Positions 1 to 10,120 of a stretch of DNA of 64,000 nt are shown here, in pieces. The stretch lies in assembly GCA_030682715.1 (NCBI GenBank), contig JAUXNQ010000024.1, forward strand, positions 62,001 to 126,000, written 5' to 3'. The first letter of the stretch is position 1. Each line of letters begins with the position of its first letter. Under the pieces are notes generated by a model that was not told the origin of the DNA, searched no databases, and worked only from the letters and a program-made list of their open reading frames with translations. The stretch is from Methylotenera sp. (GTDB lineage Bacteria > Pseudomonadota > Gammaproteobacteria > Burkholderiales > Methylophilaceae). The translations under genes and the position numbers were made by a program.

Positions 1-1
1 G

Positions 2-604
2 GCTTCAGCATCTTTTGCGCGCATCTACTTAATGCCTCTTATGATGCAATTTTTAAAAAAGTATCCAAAAATTAAAATCAGTTTTGAGCTATCCGATAAA
101 GTGCTAGATATCATTGCAGAAGGCATCGACCTGGCGATACGAGGCGCACAGTTGAATGATTCCAGTTTAGTCGCAAAAAAGTTGGGACCGTCCCCAGAGG
201 TGCTATGCACAACCCAAGCCTATTTACAAAACGCACCACAGCTTAAGAGTCCGTCAGATCTGATTAATCACAACTGTATCGTGCTAAATGAAAGCTACAG
301 CTGGGAATTTAAAAATGCAGGCAAAACGATGTACCAGCGTGTTTCAGGCAGTTTTCAGACGAATTATAGTGAAGCACTAGTTGGAGCAGTAAAAGATGGT
401 TTAGGCATTGGCATGATTTGTTACTGGCAGGTGCATGATGAACTACAAAATGGTGAATTGGTTCTCGCATTACCCGAATTTACCCCTGGAAGAAACCAAT
501 GTTTATACGCAGTTTATCCTTCACGCAGACACTTACCAACTAAAACAAAACTGCTAATTGATTACATTGAAAAAAATCTTTTCGTTCCTGATTTGCTTTC
601 CTAA
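2..604 (+). CDS. LysR-family transcriptional regulator, 3' part only
   Basis: The reading frame is open from the first bases of the window, so this is the C-terminal part of a longer gene (about 200 residues visible). It matches the periplasmic-binding-protein-like effector domain of LysR regulators: the opening ASASFARIYLMPLMMQF, then FLKKYPKI, a GIDLAIRG segment, and DGLGIGMI late in the domain are typical. The N-terminal helix-turn-helix lies outside the window. An ATG at 32 is internal to the domain and is not the true start. The target genes and inducer cannot be read from here. The downstream neighbour is convergent, so there is no operon partner on this side. Confidence 0.88.
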   Translation, partial: ASASFARIYLMPLMMQFLKKYPKIKISFELSDKVLDIIAEGIDLAIRGAQLNDSSLVAKKLGPSPEVLCTTQAYLQNAPQLKSPSDLINHNCIVLNESYSWEFKNAGKTMYQRVSGSFQTNYSEALVGAVKDGLGIGMICYWQVHDELQNGELVLALPEFTPGRNQCLYAVYPSRRHLPTKTKLLIDYIEKNLFVPDLLS

Positions 605-812
605 ATGTAATCTCTAACTACTAAGTTCTAACGTCAGCTTTGAGGATTTATCTATCATTTGAATAATTCAATATCAAAAGTTTGATATCTTTGATATTTA
701 TACGCATACGTTACCCATGTACAACAAATTTGAAGTTACGTATTTATTAAGATTACCTATCTATAAATAGTGACAAATTGCTCAAAATTTACGTTTAGAA
801 GGTTACCTTGTT

Positions 813-3800
813 TTAATAAAATGACAGTCGATTACGCCCAGCTCTTTTAGATTGATACATGGCGATATCGGCTTGTTTCAATATGTCATCAACGCTATTT
901 GAATCTTTATTAAACATTGCCACGCCCATACTTGGTGTACTGATGTGCAAATAGCCATCGAAATCAAAAGCTTCATTCAAAGTATGAAGCACCTTTTCGC
1001 CAATCATTGTCACATAAGATTTGGCCTGATTCAAATCAACAGTTAAGTCTTCAATAAGAATCACAAACTCATCCCCACCTAACCTCGCAACAGTATCTCC
1101 ATCTCTAACACACAGCTTCAACCTTTTTGCGACCTCTTTTAGCAGAATATCGCCTTTATCATGGCCCAATGTGTCGTTTAACTGTTTAAAATTATCTAAA
1201 TCTATAAAAATGACAGCGCCGAATTGTTTCTTTCTACGCGCAGACGATAGGGCTTGTTGCACTCTATCTAGTAGTAATCTTCGATTAGGCAACGAAGTTA
1301 AAGGGTCATAAAATGCAAGCTTTCGAATTTCTTCCTCAGCTCTTGTGCGCATTGTGATATCTGCATTAATAGAAAAAATTGACTTAGGTTTCCCACTTGG
1401 ATCTAGCATTAAGGTCCAATGGCTTTCTACTACCAGTTGATGTCCATTTTTATGTCTTTCAGTGACATTACCTTTCCATTCACCTTTTTTCAGCAAGGTG
1501 TCTAAGGCTTTTTTAAGTATCTTGGGATCTTGATGCAAACGTGCTTGTGTAGACTGATATTGCATCTCTTCTGAACTCCATCCATAAAGCGCCTCAGCAC
1601 CTTTATTCCAATATTTGACCATCAGATTCATGTCATAAATTACAATCGCATCATTCGTTTTATCCAACAATGATGCTTGCTCTTGAATGATTAAATCGTC
1701 TTTAAGCCGCTCTAGTTCGCTCGCCGTTCGGGCAGCAAAAATTTTAAGAATAGACCGAATCAAATCCTCTGAAGAGCGCTGAATTGCCTCTTTGAAGAAT
1801 ACAAATATCAGTCCAATGTCATTTCCTTTGGAATCACGCAAACACAGACCAGCAAAAGCTTGGTAAGGATAAAACTGCATCATCGTTAAATTGGGAAAGT
1901 GTTTATCCGCATCGCACTTCACAACAATCAAATCACTATCTCCAAAGAAATTTTGAGCAATCACGTCTGGAGTATCGTACTCATAGTTCTTTTCAAACTT
2001 ATTGTCCACCGATACCGCTAGCATTGTTGCTCTGTAAGGCCGCGTTGACTGTAATTGCGCAATGTAACCTGCGTCAGCCTCTACTGTATGAGTCATGTTA
2101 ACGACCAACTCTCTAAAGAAATTAGAGCCAACTGCGCCAGTCACACTGACAGCCACCTTTAAAATAGCATCGCTTAAACGCTGCCGTTGCTTCTCGGCAC
2201 GGATATTGGTGATGCCTGCGCCTAAGTTATCAGTGAGCTCTTGCAACAAAGCAATCTCACTCTCAGCAAATTTTCGTGCCTCAGTGGTATACAAAGACAG
2301 TATACCAATAGCTTCATGCTTTTCTTTCAGTGGCAAACTTACAAGGCCGCGATAGCCATGTCGCTGGGCTAATGTTTTGTAGTAGAACGACTCATCTAAC
2401 AATAAATCTTCAATCACATGTGGCTGACCAGTCCTGATTACTTTACCAGCAGGCGCTTGGGCATTCTCGCCATTATCACCCCAGCTTAAATTAATAGTTT
2501 CAAGATAGCTTTTACCTGAAGCGCCAAAAAATGCTTGCGGACTAATCGTTTTAGCGTCGTCATGCTCGGCGTAACCTACCCAAGCCATGCAATAGCCACC
2601 AACCTCCACTGCTATACGACATATCTCGATAACCAAACCCTTCTCATCACTCATTTGAGCAATTGCATGATTGGTTTTGCTAAGCATCATCAAGGCGCGG
2701 TTGAGCCAAGCAAGGTCCATCTCAACCTTTTTACGTTCAGTAATATCCTGAAAAGCGCCCATCAGCTTTGTAACTTGACCATCAGCAACCTCTGGTGTGC
2801 CCTGTGACCTCACCCAAAGAGACTTTCCCTTTGCAGTTGTAAATGGTAACTCCATATCCCAAGGCATCTGATGGCTGACAGCCTCTTGAACGGCATCAAT
2901 AATGCGAGCCTGTGCTTCTGATGGGAAAAACGCCAACGCCTGCTCCAAACTGGGGGGCGCAAGGGTATCTAGCTCATGAATATTAAATACTTCTTTTGTC
3001 CATTGCACCGCATTATTTTGCAGGTCTAGTTGCCAGCCACCTACTTTAGCCATTTCACCAGTGAGCTCAAGAAGACTTGCTAAACTTTTGACTGCAACTT
3101 GTGCTTCTAGCTCAGCTGTAATATCGCGAGCCACGCCAATGTAGCCAAGCAACTCACCTTCATCATTTACCATCATGGTCACAGATAAGTTAACCGTTAA
3201 TTTTGAGCCATCTTTACGCAGGTACGTCCATCTTCTGCTGTCTGGATGGCCTTGCTTAGCCTTAATAACAAACACTTCAAAGTCAGGGGTCACGGTTATA
3301 CCCAGCTCCTGACTCAACGCGTGTGCATATTCATTCACTTCAGTTGGATCGTGAAAAATACTAGGTGTGTATTGATTGACCACTTCTGCTGAAGTGTAAC
3401 CAAGCATTTTTTCTGCGCCTAGGTTAAAACTAGTAATCACACCATCAGGCGTGGTAGAAATAATGGACGCATCTGCGTTATTCAATAACGCATCGTTAAA
3501 AATAGAAGCGTTCGCTAACTTAGTAGAAATATCTACACTTTTTAATAATGCTTTTCTATTGTCTAACTCAAGCATCACTTGCTTTGCAATCCGAGCAAGC
3601 GCACTTCGCTGACTATCATTAAGCGTTTTAGGCGCTTGATCAATAACACACAAAGTGCCTAATTTATTACCTTGGCTGGTGATTAATGGAAAGCCAGCAT
3701 AAAAGCGAATGTGCGGATATTGAGTAACCAGTGGATTGTCTTTAAAGCGCTCATCTTGATGCGCATCGTCAATTTCAAATAATGTTTCGTCTAAAATTGC

Positions 3801-4037
3801 ATGTCCACAAAACGAAATATCACGACTAGTTTCGGTAGCTGCTAGTCCGTAGGCACTTTTAAACCATTGTCTTGACTCATCAACAAGTGTAATGAGAGAA
3901 ATAGGCGTACCGCATATTTCTGAAGCGAGCTTAGTCAGATTATCAAAAACCTCTTCTGGCGCGGTATCTAAAATACGATAAGCCTCCAAGGCTTGGATCC
4001 GCGCTAATTCATCTATGGTCGCTTTGGGAATTTTCAA
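813..4037 (-). CDS. Multi-sensor diguanylate cyclase (GAF/PAS/GGDEF)
   Basis: A 1074-residue soluble signalling protein predicted to make cyclic di-GMP. In order I see an N-terminal GAF domain (about 20-170), two PAS domains (about 180-310 and 330-435, each followed by a PAC-like tail ending in DITAE or DITER), one or two GAF domains (about 445-780), a third PAS (about 785-905) and a C-terminal GGDEF domain (about 910-1074). The active-site loop reads RLGGDEFVIL, and RDGD five residues before it is an intact RxxD inhibitory I-site, so an active, product-inhibited cyclase is expected. There is no EAL domain and no obvious membrane segment. It stands alone between convergent LysR and the next minus-strand gene. 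The sensed signals are unknown. Confidence 0.93.
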   Translation of the reverse strand: MKIPKATIDELARIQALEAYRILDTAPEEVFDNLTKLASEICGTPISLITLVDESRQWFKSAYGLAATETSRDISFCGHAILDETLFEIDDAHQDERFKDNPLVTQYPHIRFYAGFPLITSQGNKLGTLCVIDQAPKTLNDSQRSALARIAKQVMLELDNRKALLKSVDISTKLANASIFNDALLNNADASIISTTPDGVITSFNLGAEKMLGYTSAEVVNQYTPSIFHDPTEVNEYAHALSQELGITVTPDFEVFVIKAKQGHPDSRRWTYLRKDGSKLTVNLSVTMMVNDEGELLGYIGVARDITAELEAQVAVKSLASLLELTGEMAKVGGWQLDLQNNAVQWTKEVFNIHELDTLAPPSLEQALAFFPSEAQARIIDAVQEAVSHQMPWDMELPFTTAKGKSLWVRSQGTPEVADGQVTKLMGAFQDITERKKVEMDLAWLNRALMMLSKTNHAIAQMSDEKGLVIEICRIAVEVGGYCMAWVGYAEHDDAKTISPQAFFGASGKSYLETINLSWGDNGENAQAPAGKVIRTGQPHVIEDLLLDESFYYKTLAQRHGYRGLVSLPLKEKHEAIGILSLYTTEARKFAESEIALLQELTDNLGAGITNIRAEKQRQRLSDAILKVAVSVTGAVGSNFFRELVVNMTHTVEADAGYIAQLQSTRPYRATMLAVSVDNKFEKNYEYDTPDVIAQNFFGDSDLIVVKCDADKHFPNLTMMQFYPYQAFAGLCLRDSKGNDIGLIFVFFKEAIQRSSEDLIRSILKIFAARTASELERLKDDLIIQEQASLLDKTNDAIVIYDMNLMVKYWNKGAEALYGWSSEEMQYQSTQARLHQDPKILKKALDTLLKKGEWKGNVTERHKNGHQLVVESHWTLMLDPSGKPKSIFSINADITMRTRAEEEIRKLAFYDPLTSLPNRRLLLDRVQQALSSARRKKQFGAVIFIDLDNFKQLNDTLGHDKGDILLKEVAKRLKLCVRDGDTVARLGGDEFVILIEDLTVDLNQAKSYVTMIGEKVLHTLNEAFDFDGYLHISTPSMGVAMFNKDSNSVDDILKQADIAMYQSKRAGRNRLSFY

Positions 4038-4211
4038 TTATCTACCTGGGATTTATGCAATTGATCGACAGGTAGCCATTAGCTACGCTCTGTCTTTGTT
4101 TATTAATCTATGCTGTTTCAAGCATTTTATATCATGACATTTCTAACGTGTAAATTGCAGGTGCAAACAGTACATTACCTAAGCTACAAATGTCGTGATA
4201 AACACCTACAG

Positions 4212-6821
4212 TTAACCCTGCAAACTTTTACTCACCACCTCAAACACATCGTTAGAAAGGTTCGGGGTATCCATGATCGCCTGCAGCACCTCTTTCATAT
4301 GCGCCTGTAATGTAGGGGTGTAACGCCTCCACTCACGCAAAGGTGCAACCTGACGTGCAGCAATTTGTGGGTTAATTTCATTCAGCTCAATAATCACATC
4401 TTTCAAAAGCGCATAACCTTGACCGCTTGGATCATGAAACTTCACAGGATTATTGATGGCGAATGCCGAGTAAAGCGAGCGTACGCGGTTAGGATTTTTA
4501 ATATTAAAGTCTTGATGTTGGCGTAGCTTGGCAAAGTCATCGAATATTTCACTTCTGTTCGCAATCGCCTGTAGTGAAAACCATTTATCCACGACTAATG
4601 GATAGCCATTAAATCGACGGTAAAAATCTGCGAACACCTCATCCCGTTCGGGCTGCGTGCTGTCTGAAAGGCAAGATAGCGCCGCGACAATATCTGTCAT
4701 GTTATCTGCATGGTCATAGTGTGCCTTGGCGCGCGTAGCACATCCAGTACCATTGCTTACGGTCAATAATTCAAGCACGGTATTTTGCAATGCTCTGCGC
4801 CCCATGGCCTCTGGTGATATTGCAAACGCACCCGTGCTTCTATTCTGTTCGTACAATCGCACGAGTGCATCTTTATGTGCCCGTTTAATTGCTTTGAGTA
4901 TATGCGTGCGTGCTTGATCGATGGCCGCAGGGTCTATCACATCCTGCGTTTGTGAAATAAAGGCAATAGCAGGTAATGTCAGCGCACGCGCGAGTAGTGC
5001 TTTATCGCCGCTCCCGCTAATGCCTTGGTCAACCATGATGCCAAAGTCATCTATATATTGTGAGAGATTGGCTTCGCTGTTTGCCATCACTCGCTCAATG
5101 GTACGGAGCGCTAGCGTTTGGCCTGCCTCCCACTTGTTAAAACCATCGGTATCTTTCAACTGCAATAAACGCAGGTCATCATCACTTAAGTCTGTGACTA
5201 ACTTCACAGGCGCAGAAAACCCCCGCAGAATAGACGGCACAGGGCGTGAACTTACATGATCGAAAGTAAAGCTTTGTTCACGTTCGGTCATTTCTAGTAT
5301 TTGCGTTGCATGCGTTTGCACACCTTCTATATCTAGCAACCCAACCGCAACAGGTATATGCAACGGTTTTTTATTAGATTGTCCTGATGTATCAGGCTGA
5401 GATTGCTTTAATGTGAGAGTAAATGTCTGCTGCGCTGCATTGTATGCACTGCTAACATTTAAAGTTGGTGTTCCTGCTTGCTTATACCATAAAAAGAACT
5501 GAGACATATCGCGCCCAGAAGCGTCTGCCATGCACTGCACAAAGTCATCACAGGTAACGGCATGTCCATCATAGCGTTCAAAATAAAGGTCCGTCGCTTT
5601 GCGGAATTTTTCTTCTCCCAGCAACGTATGTTGCATGCGGATAATTTCCGCCCCTTTTTCGTACACGGTTTTAGTGTAGAAGTTGCTAATTTCAATAAAT
5701 TGATCAGGCTGTACAGAATGCGCTAGTGGACTAGCATCTTCAGAAAATTGCAGGCGGCGCAAGGAGTTCACATCATCAATACGCTGCACGGCTCGCGAGT
5801 TCGTGTCTGCACTGAACTCTTGGTCTCTGAAGACCGTGAACCCCTCTTTAAGTGAAAGCTGAAACCAGTCACGGCAAGTGACGCGGTTCCCAGTCCAATT
5901 ATGAAAATATTCATGCGCGACCACGCCTTCAACGCTCATAAAGTCTGAATCGGTCGCGGTTTCCTGATGCGCAAGCACCAATGCTGTATTAAAAATATTA
6001 AGCGAAGTGTTTTCCATCGCGCCCATATTGAAGTCACTGACGGCCACGATATTAAACAAATCAAGTTCATATTCACGGCCGTATTTTTCTTCATCCCATT
6101 TCATGGATTTTTTAAGCGATTGCATTGCATGATCACACTGTTTTTCATCACCAACGCGAACATAAATATGCAGATCAACATGACGCCCAGACATGGTCTT
6201 GAACGAATCTTCGATGCGGATAAGGTCACCCGCAACTAAAGCGAAAAGATAACAAGGTTTTGGAAATGGGTCATTCCAAACCGTAAAATGGCGCCCATTA
6301 CCAAGCGCACCTGAGTCGATTAAATTGCCATTAGATAACAGTACTGGATATTTACTTTTATCCCCTTCAATGCGCACGGTAAAAGTGCTTAGTACATCAG
6401 GTCTATCTTGAAAGTACGTAATACGTCGAAAACCTTCCGCCTCGCATTGAGTGCAATAGGTTCCCTGAGATTTATACAGCCCTTCCAGCGCAGTGTTAGA
6501 GGCTGGATCAATTTCCGAACGAATCGTCAAAGTAAACTTATCACCCGCATCGGCGATTGTCATTTTATTGTCAGCAACTTTGTAGCTATGAAATGGAATG
6601 TTATTTATCTCAACAGAGATAATCGTTTGATCTTGCCCATTTAAGACGAGAACTGTTGAATCACTATCAGGGTTTTTAATGTATTGCACCTCCGATTGCA
6701 CGATTGTCTTGTCTTCTAGCAATTCAAAAGAGAGATTAACGTGCGCTACTTTATAGGGAGCAGGCGTATAGTCTTTTAGGTAAATGGTCTTAGGCGTCAC
6801 GCTAGTTTCTGGGCTCATCAT
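4212..6821 (-). CDS. pepN: Aminopeptidase N (M1 family)
   Basis: A zinc aminopeptidase that removes N-terminal residues from peptides in the cytoplasm. It has the M1 signature GAMEN (VSDFNMGAMENTSLN) followed by the zinc site HEYFHNWTGN (HExxH at about residues 303-307) and the downstream Glu within LKEGFTVFRDQEF. The length of about 869 residues matches proteobacterial PepN. Two tandem ATGs (6821 and 6818) follow an AGAG ribosome-binding site; a TTG one codon upstream is less likely. It is transcribed alone, divergent from the small gene at 7085. About 170 bases separate its stop from the start of the upstream-coordinate minus-strand gene. Confidence 0.96.
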   Translation of the reverse strand: MMSPETSVTPKTIYLKDYTPAPYKVAHVNLSFELLEDKTIVQSEVQYIKNPDSDSTVLVLNGQDQTIISVEINNIPFHSYKVADNKMTIADAGDKFTLTIRSEIDPASNTALEGLYKSQGTYCTQCEAEGFRRITYFQDRPDVLSTFTVRIEGDKSKYPVLLSNGNLIDSGALGNGRHFTVWNDPFPKPCYLFALVAGDLIRIEDSFKTMSGRHVDLHIYVRVGDEKQCDHAMQSLKKSMKWDEEKYGREYELDLFNIVAVSDFNMGAMENTSLNIFNTALVLAHQETATDSDFMSVEGVVAHEYFHNWTGNRVTCRDWFQLSLKEGFTVFRDQEFSADTNSRAVQRIDDVNSLRRLQFSEDASPLAHSVQPDQFIEISNFYTKTVYEKGAEIIRMQHTLLGEEKFRKATDLYFERYDGHAVTCDDFVQCMADASGRDMSQFFLWYKQAGTPTLNVSSAYNAAQQTFTLTLKQSQPDTSGQSNKKPLHIPVAVGLLDIEGVQTHATQILEMTEREQSFTFDHVSSRPVPSILRGFSAPVKLVTDLSDDDLRLLQLKDTDGFNKWEAGQTLALRTIERVMANSEANLSQYIDDFGIMVDQGISGSGDKALLARALTLPAIAFISQTQDVIDPAAIDQARTHILKAIKRAHKDALVRLYEQNRSTGAFAISPEAMGRRALQNTVLELLTVSNGTGCATRAKAHYDHADNMTDIVAALSCLSDSTQPERDEVFADFYRRFNGYPLVVDKWFSLQAIANRSEIFDDFAKLRQHQDFNIKNPNRVRSLYSAFAINNPVKFHDPSGQGYALLKDVIIELNEINPQIAARQVAPLREWRRYTPTLQAHMKEVLQAIMDTPNLSNDVFEVVSKSLQG

Positions 6822-7084
6822 CAAAAATCTCTTTTAGTTATTGTTATGTTACTCAACAGTATAAATAGATTGTATTTAAGTTAAATAGTTTTATAAACGT
6901 ATGTTTAAAATTAAGGTGTAATAATATTCAAGGCTTAGGCTAAAAACAGATGAAGCAATCACGTCAAAAATAGGCTTACTTCTTACGCTTTATAAATTGC
7001 CTAAAAATGGGTGAGTCTGAATCTTTCACAGCACATTAATTTTTTAACTATCCAAAAACTAAAAATCTGCTAAAATACGCAACT

Positions 7085-7414
7085 ATGTTGCAAAGACTAT
7101 TCATTCACTTAACGCTTATCCTGCTATTTGCATTTACGCAAATAGGCGTTGCTACGCATGAAATCAGTCACATCACTGATAGCACCAAGCATTCGCAGAG
7201 TGATGAAAACTCACAACAAAAAAATACGGTTGCCGAACAATGCGCCCAATGTATTAGTTATGCAAAAATCGCCAGTGGTTTATTGCCAGCCATTCTGACA
7301 GCACCAATCAACCAGACCAGTTTAGCTTCAACGCTAAGCCTGCTCGTATCTTTTCAACAATATTCATCCAGCCCCTACGCAGCAAGAGCCCCACCTCAAA
7401 TAACGAGCATTTAA
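7085..7414 (+). CDS. Small exported Cys/His protein, DUF2946-like, next to TonB receptor
   Basis: A 109-residue protein with an N-terminal hydrophobic segment (LTLILLFAFTQIGVA) that looks like a signal peptide, then a His-containing polar stretch (THEISHITDSTKH) and a CAQC pair near residue 55. The overall pattern resembles DUF2946-type small proteins that precede outer-membrane metal receptors. It lies 67 bases upstream of the TonB receptor gene, on the same strand, so the two are probably co-transcribed. The His and CxxC residues suggest metal binding, but this is inference. No strong Shine-Dalgarno sequence is visible before the ATG. A TAAAAT that could be a -10 box lies at 7071-7076. Confidence 0.6.
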   Translation: MLQRLFIHLTLILLFAFTQIGVATHEISHITDSTKHSQSDENSQQKNTVAEQCAQCISYAKIASGLLPAILTAPINQTSLASTLSLLVSFQQYSSSPYAARAPPQITSI

Positions 7415-7481
7415 TTTATAAATCACAGCAGGCTGTTATATCACCTGCTGATTACTCGTTTTAATTTTTGAGGTTATCAAT

Positions 7482-9503
7482 ATGCATTACTCCCCTAATG
7501 TACAAGTGCTTAACGCATTTGTGTTTAGACCTATATTTATTGCGGTAGCAATGACACTTGCATCACCATCCATAGCCGCAGACGCCAATACGGCGATAGA
7601 CCTACCAACCGTGCCAGTAACAGGCAACCCTCTAGGTGTGAGTTCTGACTCATTAGTTGTGCCAGTATCAGTGCTCAGCGGACGAGAGTTATCATTAAAA
7701 CGAGAAAGCACTTTAGGTGAAACACTCAATGGCATTCCTGGGGTCAGTGCAACACAGTTTGGCCCAAATGCATCACGCCCAGTCATTCGGGGGCTAGATG
7801 GTGAGCGTGTGCGCATCATGCAAAATGGTATTGGTATTTTAGATGCGTCAAGTTTAAGCTTTGACCATGCGGTAGGTATCGACCCACTCATTATCGAACA
7901 AATAGACGTCGTACGTGGGCCAGCAGCATTACTATATGGTGGCAGCGCGATGGGCGGCGTGGTCAATGCGATTGACCATCGCATTCCTAAAGAACAGTTA
8001 GACGGTGTTACTGGTCGCGCAGAAACAAGGTTTGGTGGCCCAGACAACACCCGAAATGGTGCCGCAGTCATTGACATCGGCAACGGTCAATTTGCGATTC
8101 ATGCAGATGCATATACCCGTGAAACCAGTGATTTAGACATTCCAGGCTACGCAGTCTCACGTCGAAAAAGTGAACAACTAGGTGGTCCTGCCCGCGAAAA
8201 TCGCGGGACATTAGCCAACAGTAGCGCAAAGGGTGATGGTGGCGCGCTAGGTGCAGCCTTAACCTTTGACAACGGCTATATCGGCGCCTCTTTTTCTACG
8301 TTAAGCAATAATTACGGTGTCGTTGCAGAAGAAGATGTTCGTATCGACATGCAGAGTGACCGATGGGATATCGCAAGCGAATTTACAGATTTAAGTGGCA
8401 TCATCAACCGCGTTAAATTTCGCATCGCCCATACAGACTATGAGCATCGTGAATTAGAAGATGGTGAGGTAGGCACTACCTTTAAAAATAGAGGTTTAGA
8501 AAGTAGCATTGAATTAGGCCACAGCACAATTGGACAATTAAACGGTGTCATCGGCTATCAGTTTAACAACACCAATTTTGAAGCTTTAGGCGATGAAGCT
8601 TTTGTGCCTGGCGTCAACACACAAAATCATGCAATGTATGTGTATGAAGAACTCTCTATCGACAAACATAAGCTTACTTTCGGCGGACGATTAGGTCACG
8701 CAACAGTAGATTCAAAAGCCAGTGATAATTTCCCTAGTGCACAAAAAAACAGCTTTAACCCAAATAGCTTTGCACTAGGCGGCTTATATAGCATTGATAA
8801 CAACTGGTCACTCACTGGTAACTTATCGCATAACGAACGTGCGCCAAGCTATTTTGAACTGTATGCTAATGGCGCCCATGTTGCCACAGGACAGTTTGAA
8901 ATCGGCAATACCGACTTTAGAAAAGAACGCTCCAAAGGCGTTGATGCGCAACTACGCTGGAAAGATGCAAAGAACTCTTTCAGCATTGGTACTTATTACA
9001 CTAGATTTAGCAATTTTATTGGGCTGTTTGAAACGGGAGATATTGAAGATGGCTTACCTGTCGCACAATTCAGGGCAGTTCCCGCTAGATTTAAAGGCTT
9101 AGAAGCTGAAGCCAAACTTAGCATGACAGACCATCTAAACTTGAATTTACTGGGTGACTACGTGCATGCTAAAGACAAACGTAATAATGAGTATCTACCT
9201 AGAATCGCACCATTGCGCGTAGGTGCAGGGCTACATTACCAACACAACAGTATTGGTGCAAGATTAGATGTACTCAAAGCATTTGGGCAAGATAGAACTG
9301 CCGAAAATGAGTTAAAAACTGATGGCTACACCAATGTCAGCGCACTAGTTTCTTACAAACTACCAACTAAATTGAATTTAGAACTGTTTGCAAAAGCTAA
9401 TAACCTACTTAACCAAGAAATTCGCGAGCATGCATCGTTCCTGAAGGATATCTCAGTTCAAGGTCAACGATCAATACTATTTGGACTACGTGGGGATTTC
9501 TAG
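7482..9503 (+). CDS. TonB-dependent outer-membrane receptor, ZnuD-like
   Basis: A 673-residue outer-membrane receptor. After a signal peptide (cleavage probably after SIAADA) comes a plug domain with LGETLNGIPGVSATQFG, RPVIRGLDGERVRIMQNG and the IEQIDVVRGPAALLYGG motif, then a beta-barrel ending in the aromatic C-terminus LFGLRGDF. The plug sequence resembles the zinc-receptor ZnuD group of betaproteobacteria. The substrate is inferred, and the His-rich loops known from ZnuD are not striking here. It probably forms a two-gene unit with the small Cys/His protein upstream. A strong inverted repeat follows the stop codon and probably ends transcription. Confidence 0.88.
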   Translation: MHYSPNVQVLNAFVFRPIFIAVAMTLASPSIAADANTAIDLPTVPVTGNPLGVSSDSLVVPVSVLSGRELSLKRESTLGETLNGIPGVSATQFGPNASRPVIRGLDGERVRIMQNGIGILDASSLSFDHAVGIDPLIIEQIDVVRGPAALLYGGSAMGGVVNAIDHRIPKEQLDGVTGRAETRFGGPDNTRNGAAVIDIGNGQFAIHADAYTRETSDLDIPGYAVSRRKSEQLGGPARENRGTLANSSAKGDGGALGAALTFDNGYIGASFSTLSNNYGVVAEEDVRIDMQSDRWDIASEFTDLSGIINRVKFRIAHTDYEHRELEDGEVGTTFKNRGLESSIELGHSTIGQLNGVIGYQFNNTNFEALGDEAFVPGVNTQNHAMYVYEELSIDKHKLTFGGRLGHATVDSKASDNFPSAQKNSFNPNSFALGGLYSIDNNWSLTGNLSHNERAPSYFELYANGAHVATGQFEIGNTDFRKERSKGVDAQLRWKDAKNSFSIGTYYTRFSNFIGLFETGDIEDGLPVAQFRAVPARFKGLEAEAKLSMTDHLNLNLLGDYVHAKDKRNNEYLPRIAPLRVGAGLHYQHNSIGARLDVLKAFGQDRTAENELKTDGYTNVSALVSYKLPTKLNLELFAKANNLLNQEIREHASFLKDISVQGQRSILFGLRGDF

Positions 9504-9524
9504 TCAATCCTAGCGCATCACAAA

Positions 9525-9567
9525 AGCGCAAACATAATGAAAATTTTATAGTTTATGTTTGCGCTTC
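9525..9567. terminator. Bidirectional terminator between receptor and dgkA
   Basis: A perfect 14-bp inverted repeat (AAGCGCAAACATAA and its complement) with a 15-base AT-rich loop lies between two convergent genes. A-rich sequence on the left and T-rich sequence on the right suit termination from both sides. Confidence 0.75.
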
Positions 9568-9576
9568 TTTAACTGA

Positions 9577-10002
9577 TTAAGCAAATAGCACCAAACCCCA
9601 AACCACCGCCACAATCAGCAAAGCAATAAATACCGCAGCACTACCAATGTCTTTAGCCTGCTTTGCAAGCGCGTGATGCTCAGTAGAGGTATGATCCACC
9701 GCCGCCTCAATCGCAGAGTTAAGCAACTCAACAATTAATACCAACAACACACTGGCAATCAATAAAGCTTGCTCAACTGGACTCTTGCCCAAATACACAG
9801 CAAGCGGCACCAAAACAATCGCCAGAAAAACCTCTTGGCGGAAAGCATCTTCGTGCACAAAAGCAGCTTTAAAGCCCTCAAGCGAGTATCCAAAAGCATT
9901 TATCAAGCGACGAATACCCGTTTTCCCTTTAAAAGGGCTGGTTGCTAAATGCTTTGAAGTTTGCGACTGGTCTTTAGGCTTATTGGAAGGTGTTAACATC
10001 AT
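9577..10002 (-). CDS. dgkA: Diacylglycerol kinase
   Basis: A small integral membrane kinase that phosphorylates diacylglycerol to phosphatidic acid, recycling lipid from envelope polymer synthesis. After a polar N-terminal extension, the sequence carries EDAFRQEVFLA and the catalytic ELLNSAIEAAVD motif, with three hydrophobic membrane segments; the last runs to the C-terminus. I place the start at the tandem ATG 10002/9999, which follows AGAAAG at short spacing. An ATG-like start at 10068 would add 22 residues unlike the family. It is convergent with the TonB receptor gene and divergent from yggX. Confidence 0.93.
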   Translation of the reverse strand: MMLTPSNKPKDQSQTSKHLATSPFKGKTGIRRLINAFGYSLEGFKAAFVHEDAFRQEVFLAIVLVPLAVYLGKSPVEQALLIASVLLVLIVELLNSAIEAAVDHTSTEHHALAKQAKDIGSAAVFIALLIVAVVWGLVLFA

Positions 10003-10120
10003 AGACTTTCTAAAAAATTGATCATGTAGCGTTAAATTGTTAATAGTTTGATGCATAGATTTTAACATGCGCTATCATAACGGTTTAAGCAATCACGATT
10101 AGATTAAACAAAGGACAATC

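Noticed and set aside
671-697. ATATCAAA-AG-TTTGATAT palindrome followed by another TTTGATAT nine bases on
   Set aside because: It lies between two convergent genes where no promoter is expected, in very AT-rich sequence. It may be worth noting but I cannot assign a role.
7426-7450. CAGCAGG/CCTGCTG hairpin between the small Cys/His gene and the receptor
   Set aside because: The stem is only seven base pairs and has no immediate T-run, so I do not call it a terminator or metal riboswitch.
7487-8083. A 198-codon minus-strand open frame inside the TonB receptor gene
   Set aside because: It is the antisense of strongly conserved plug-domain sequence and has no motif of its own.
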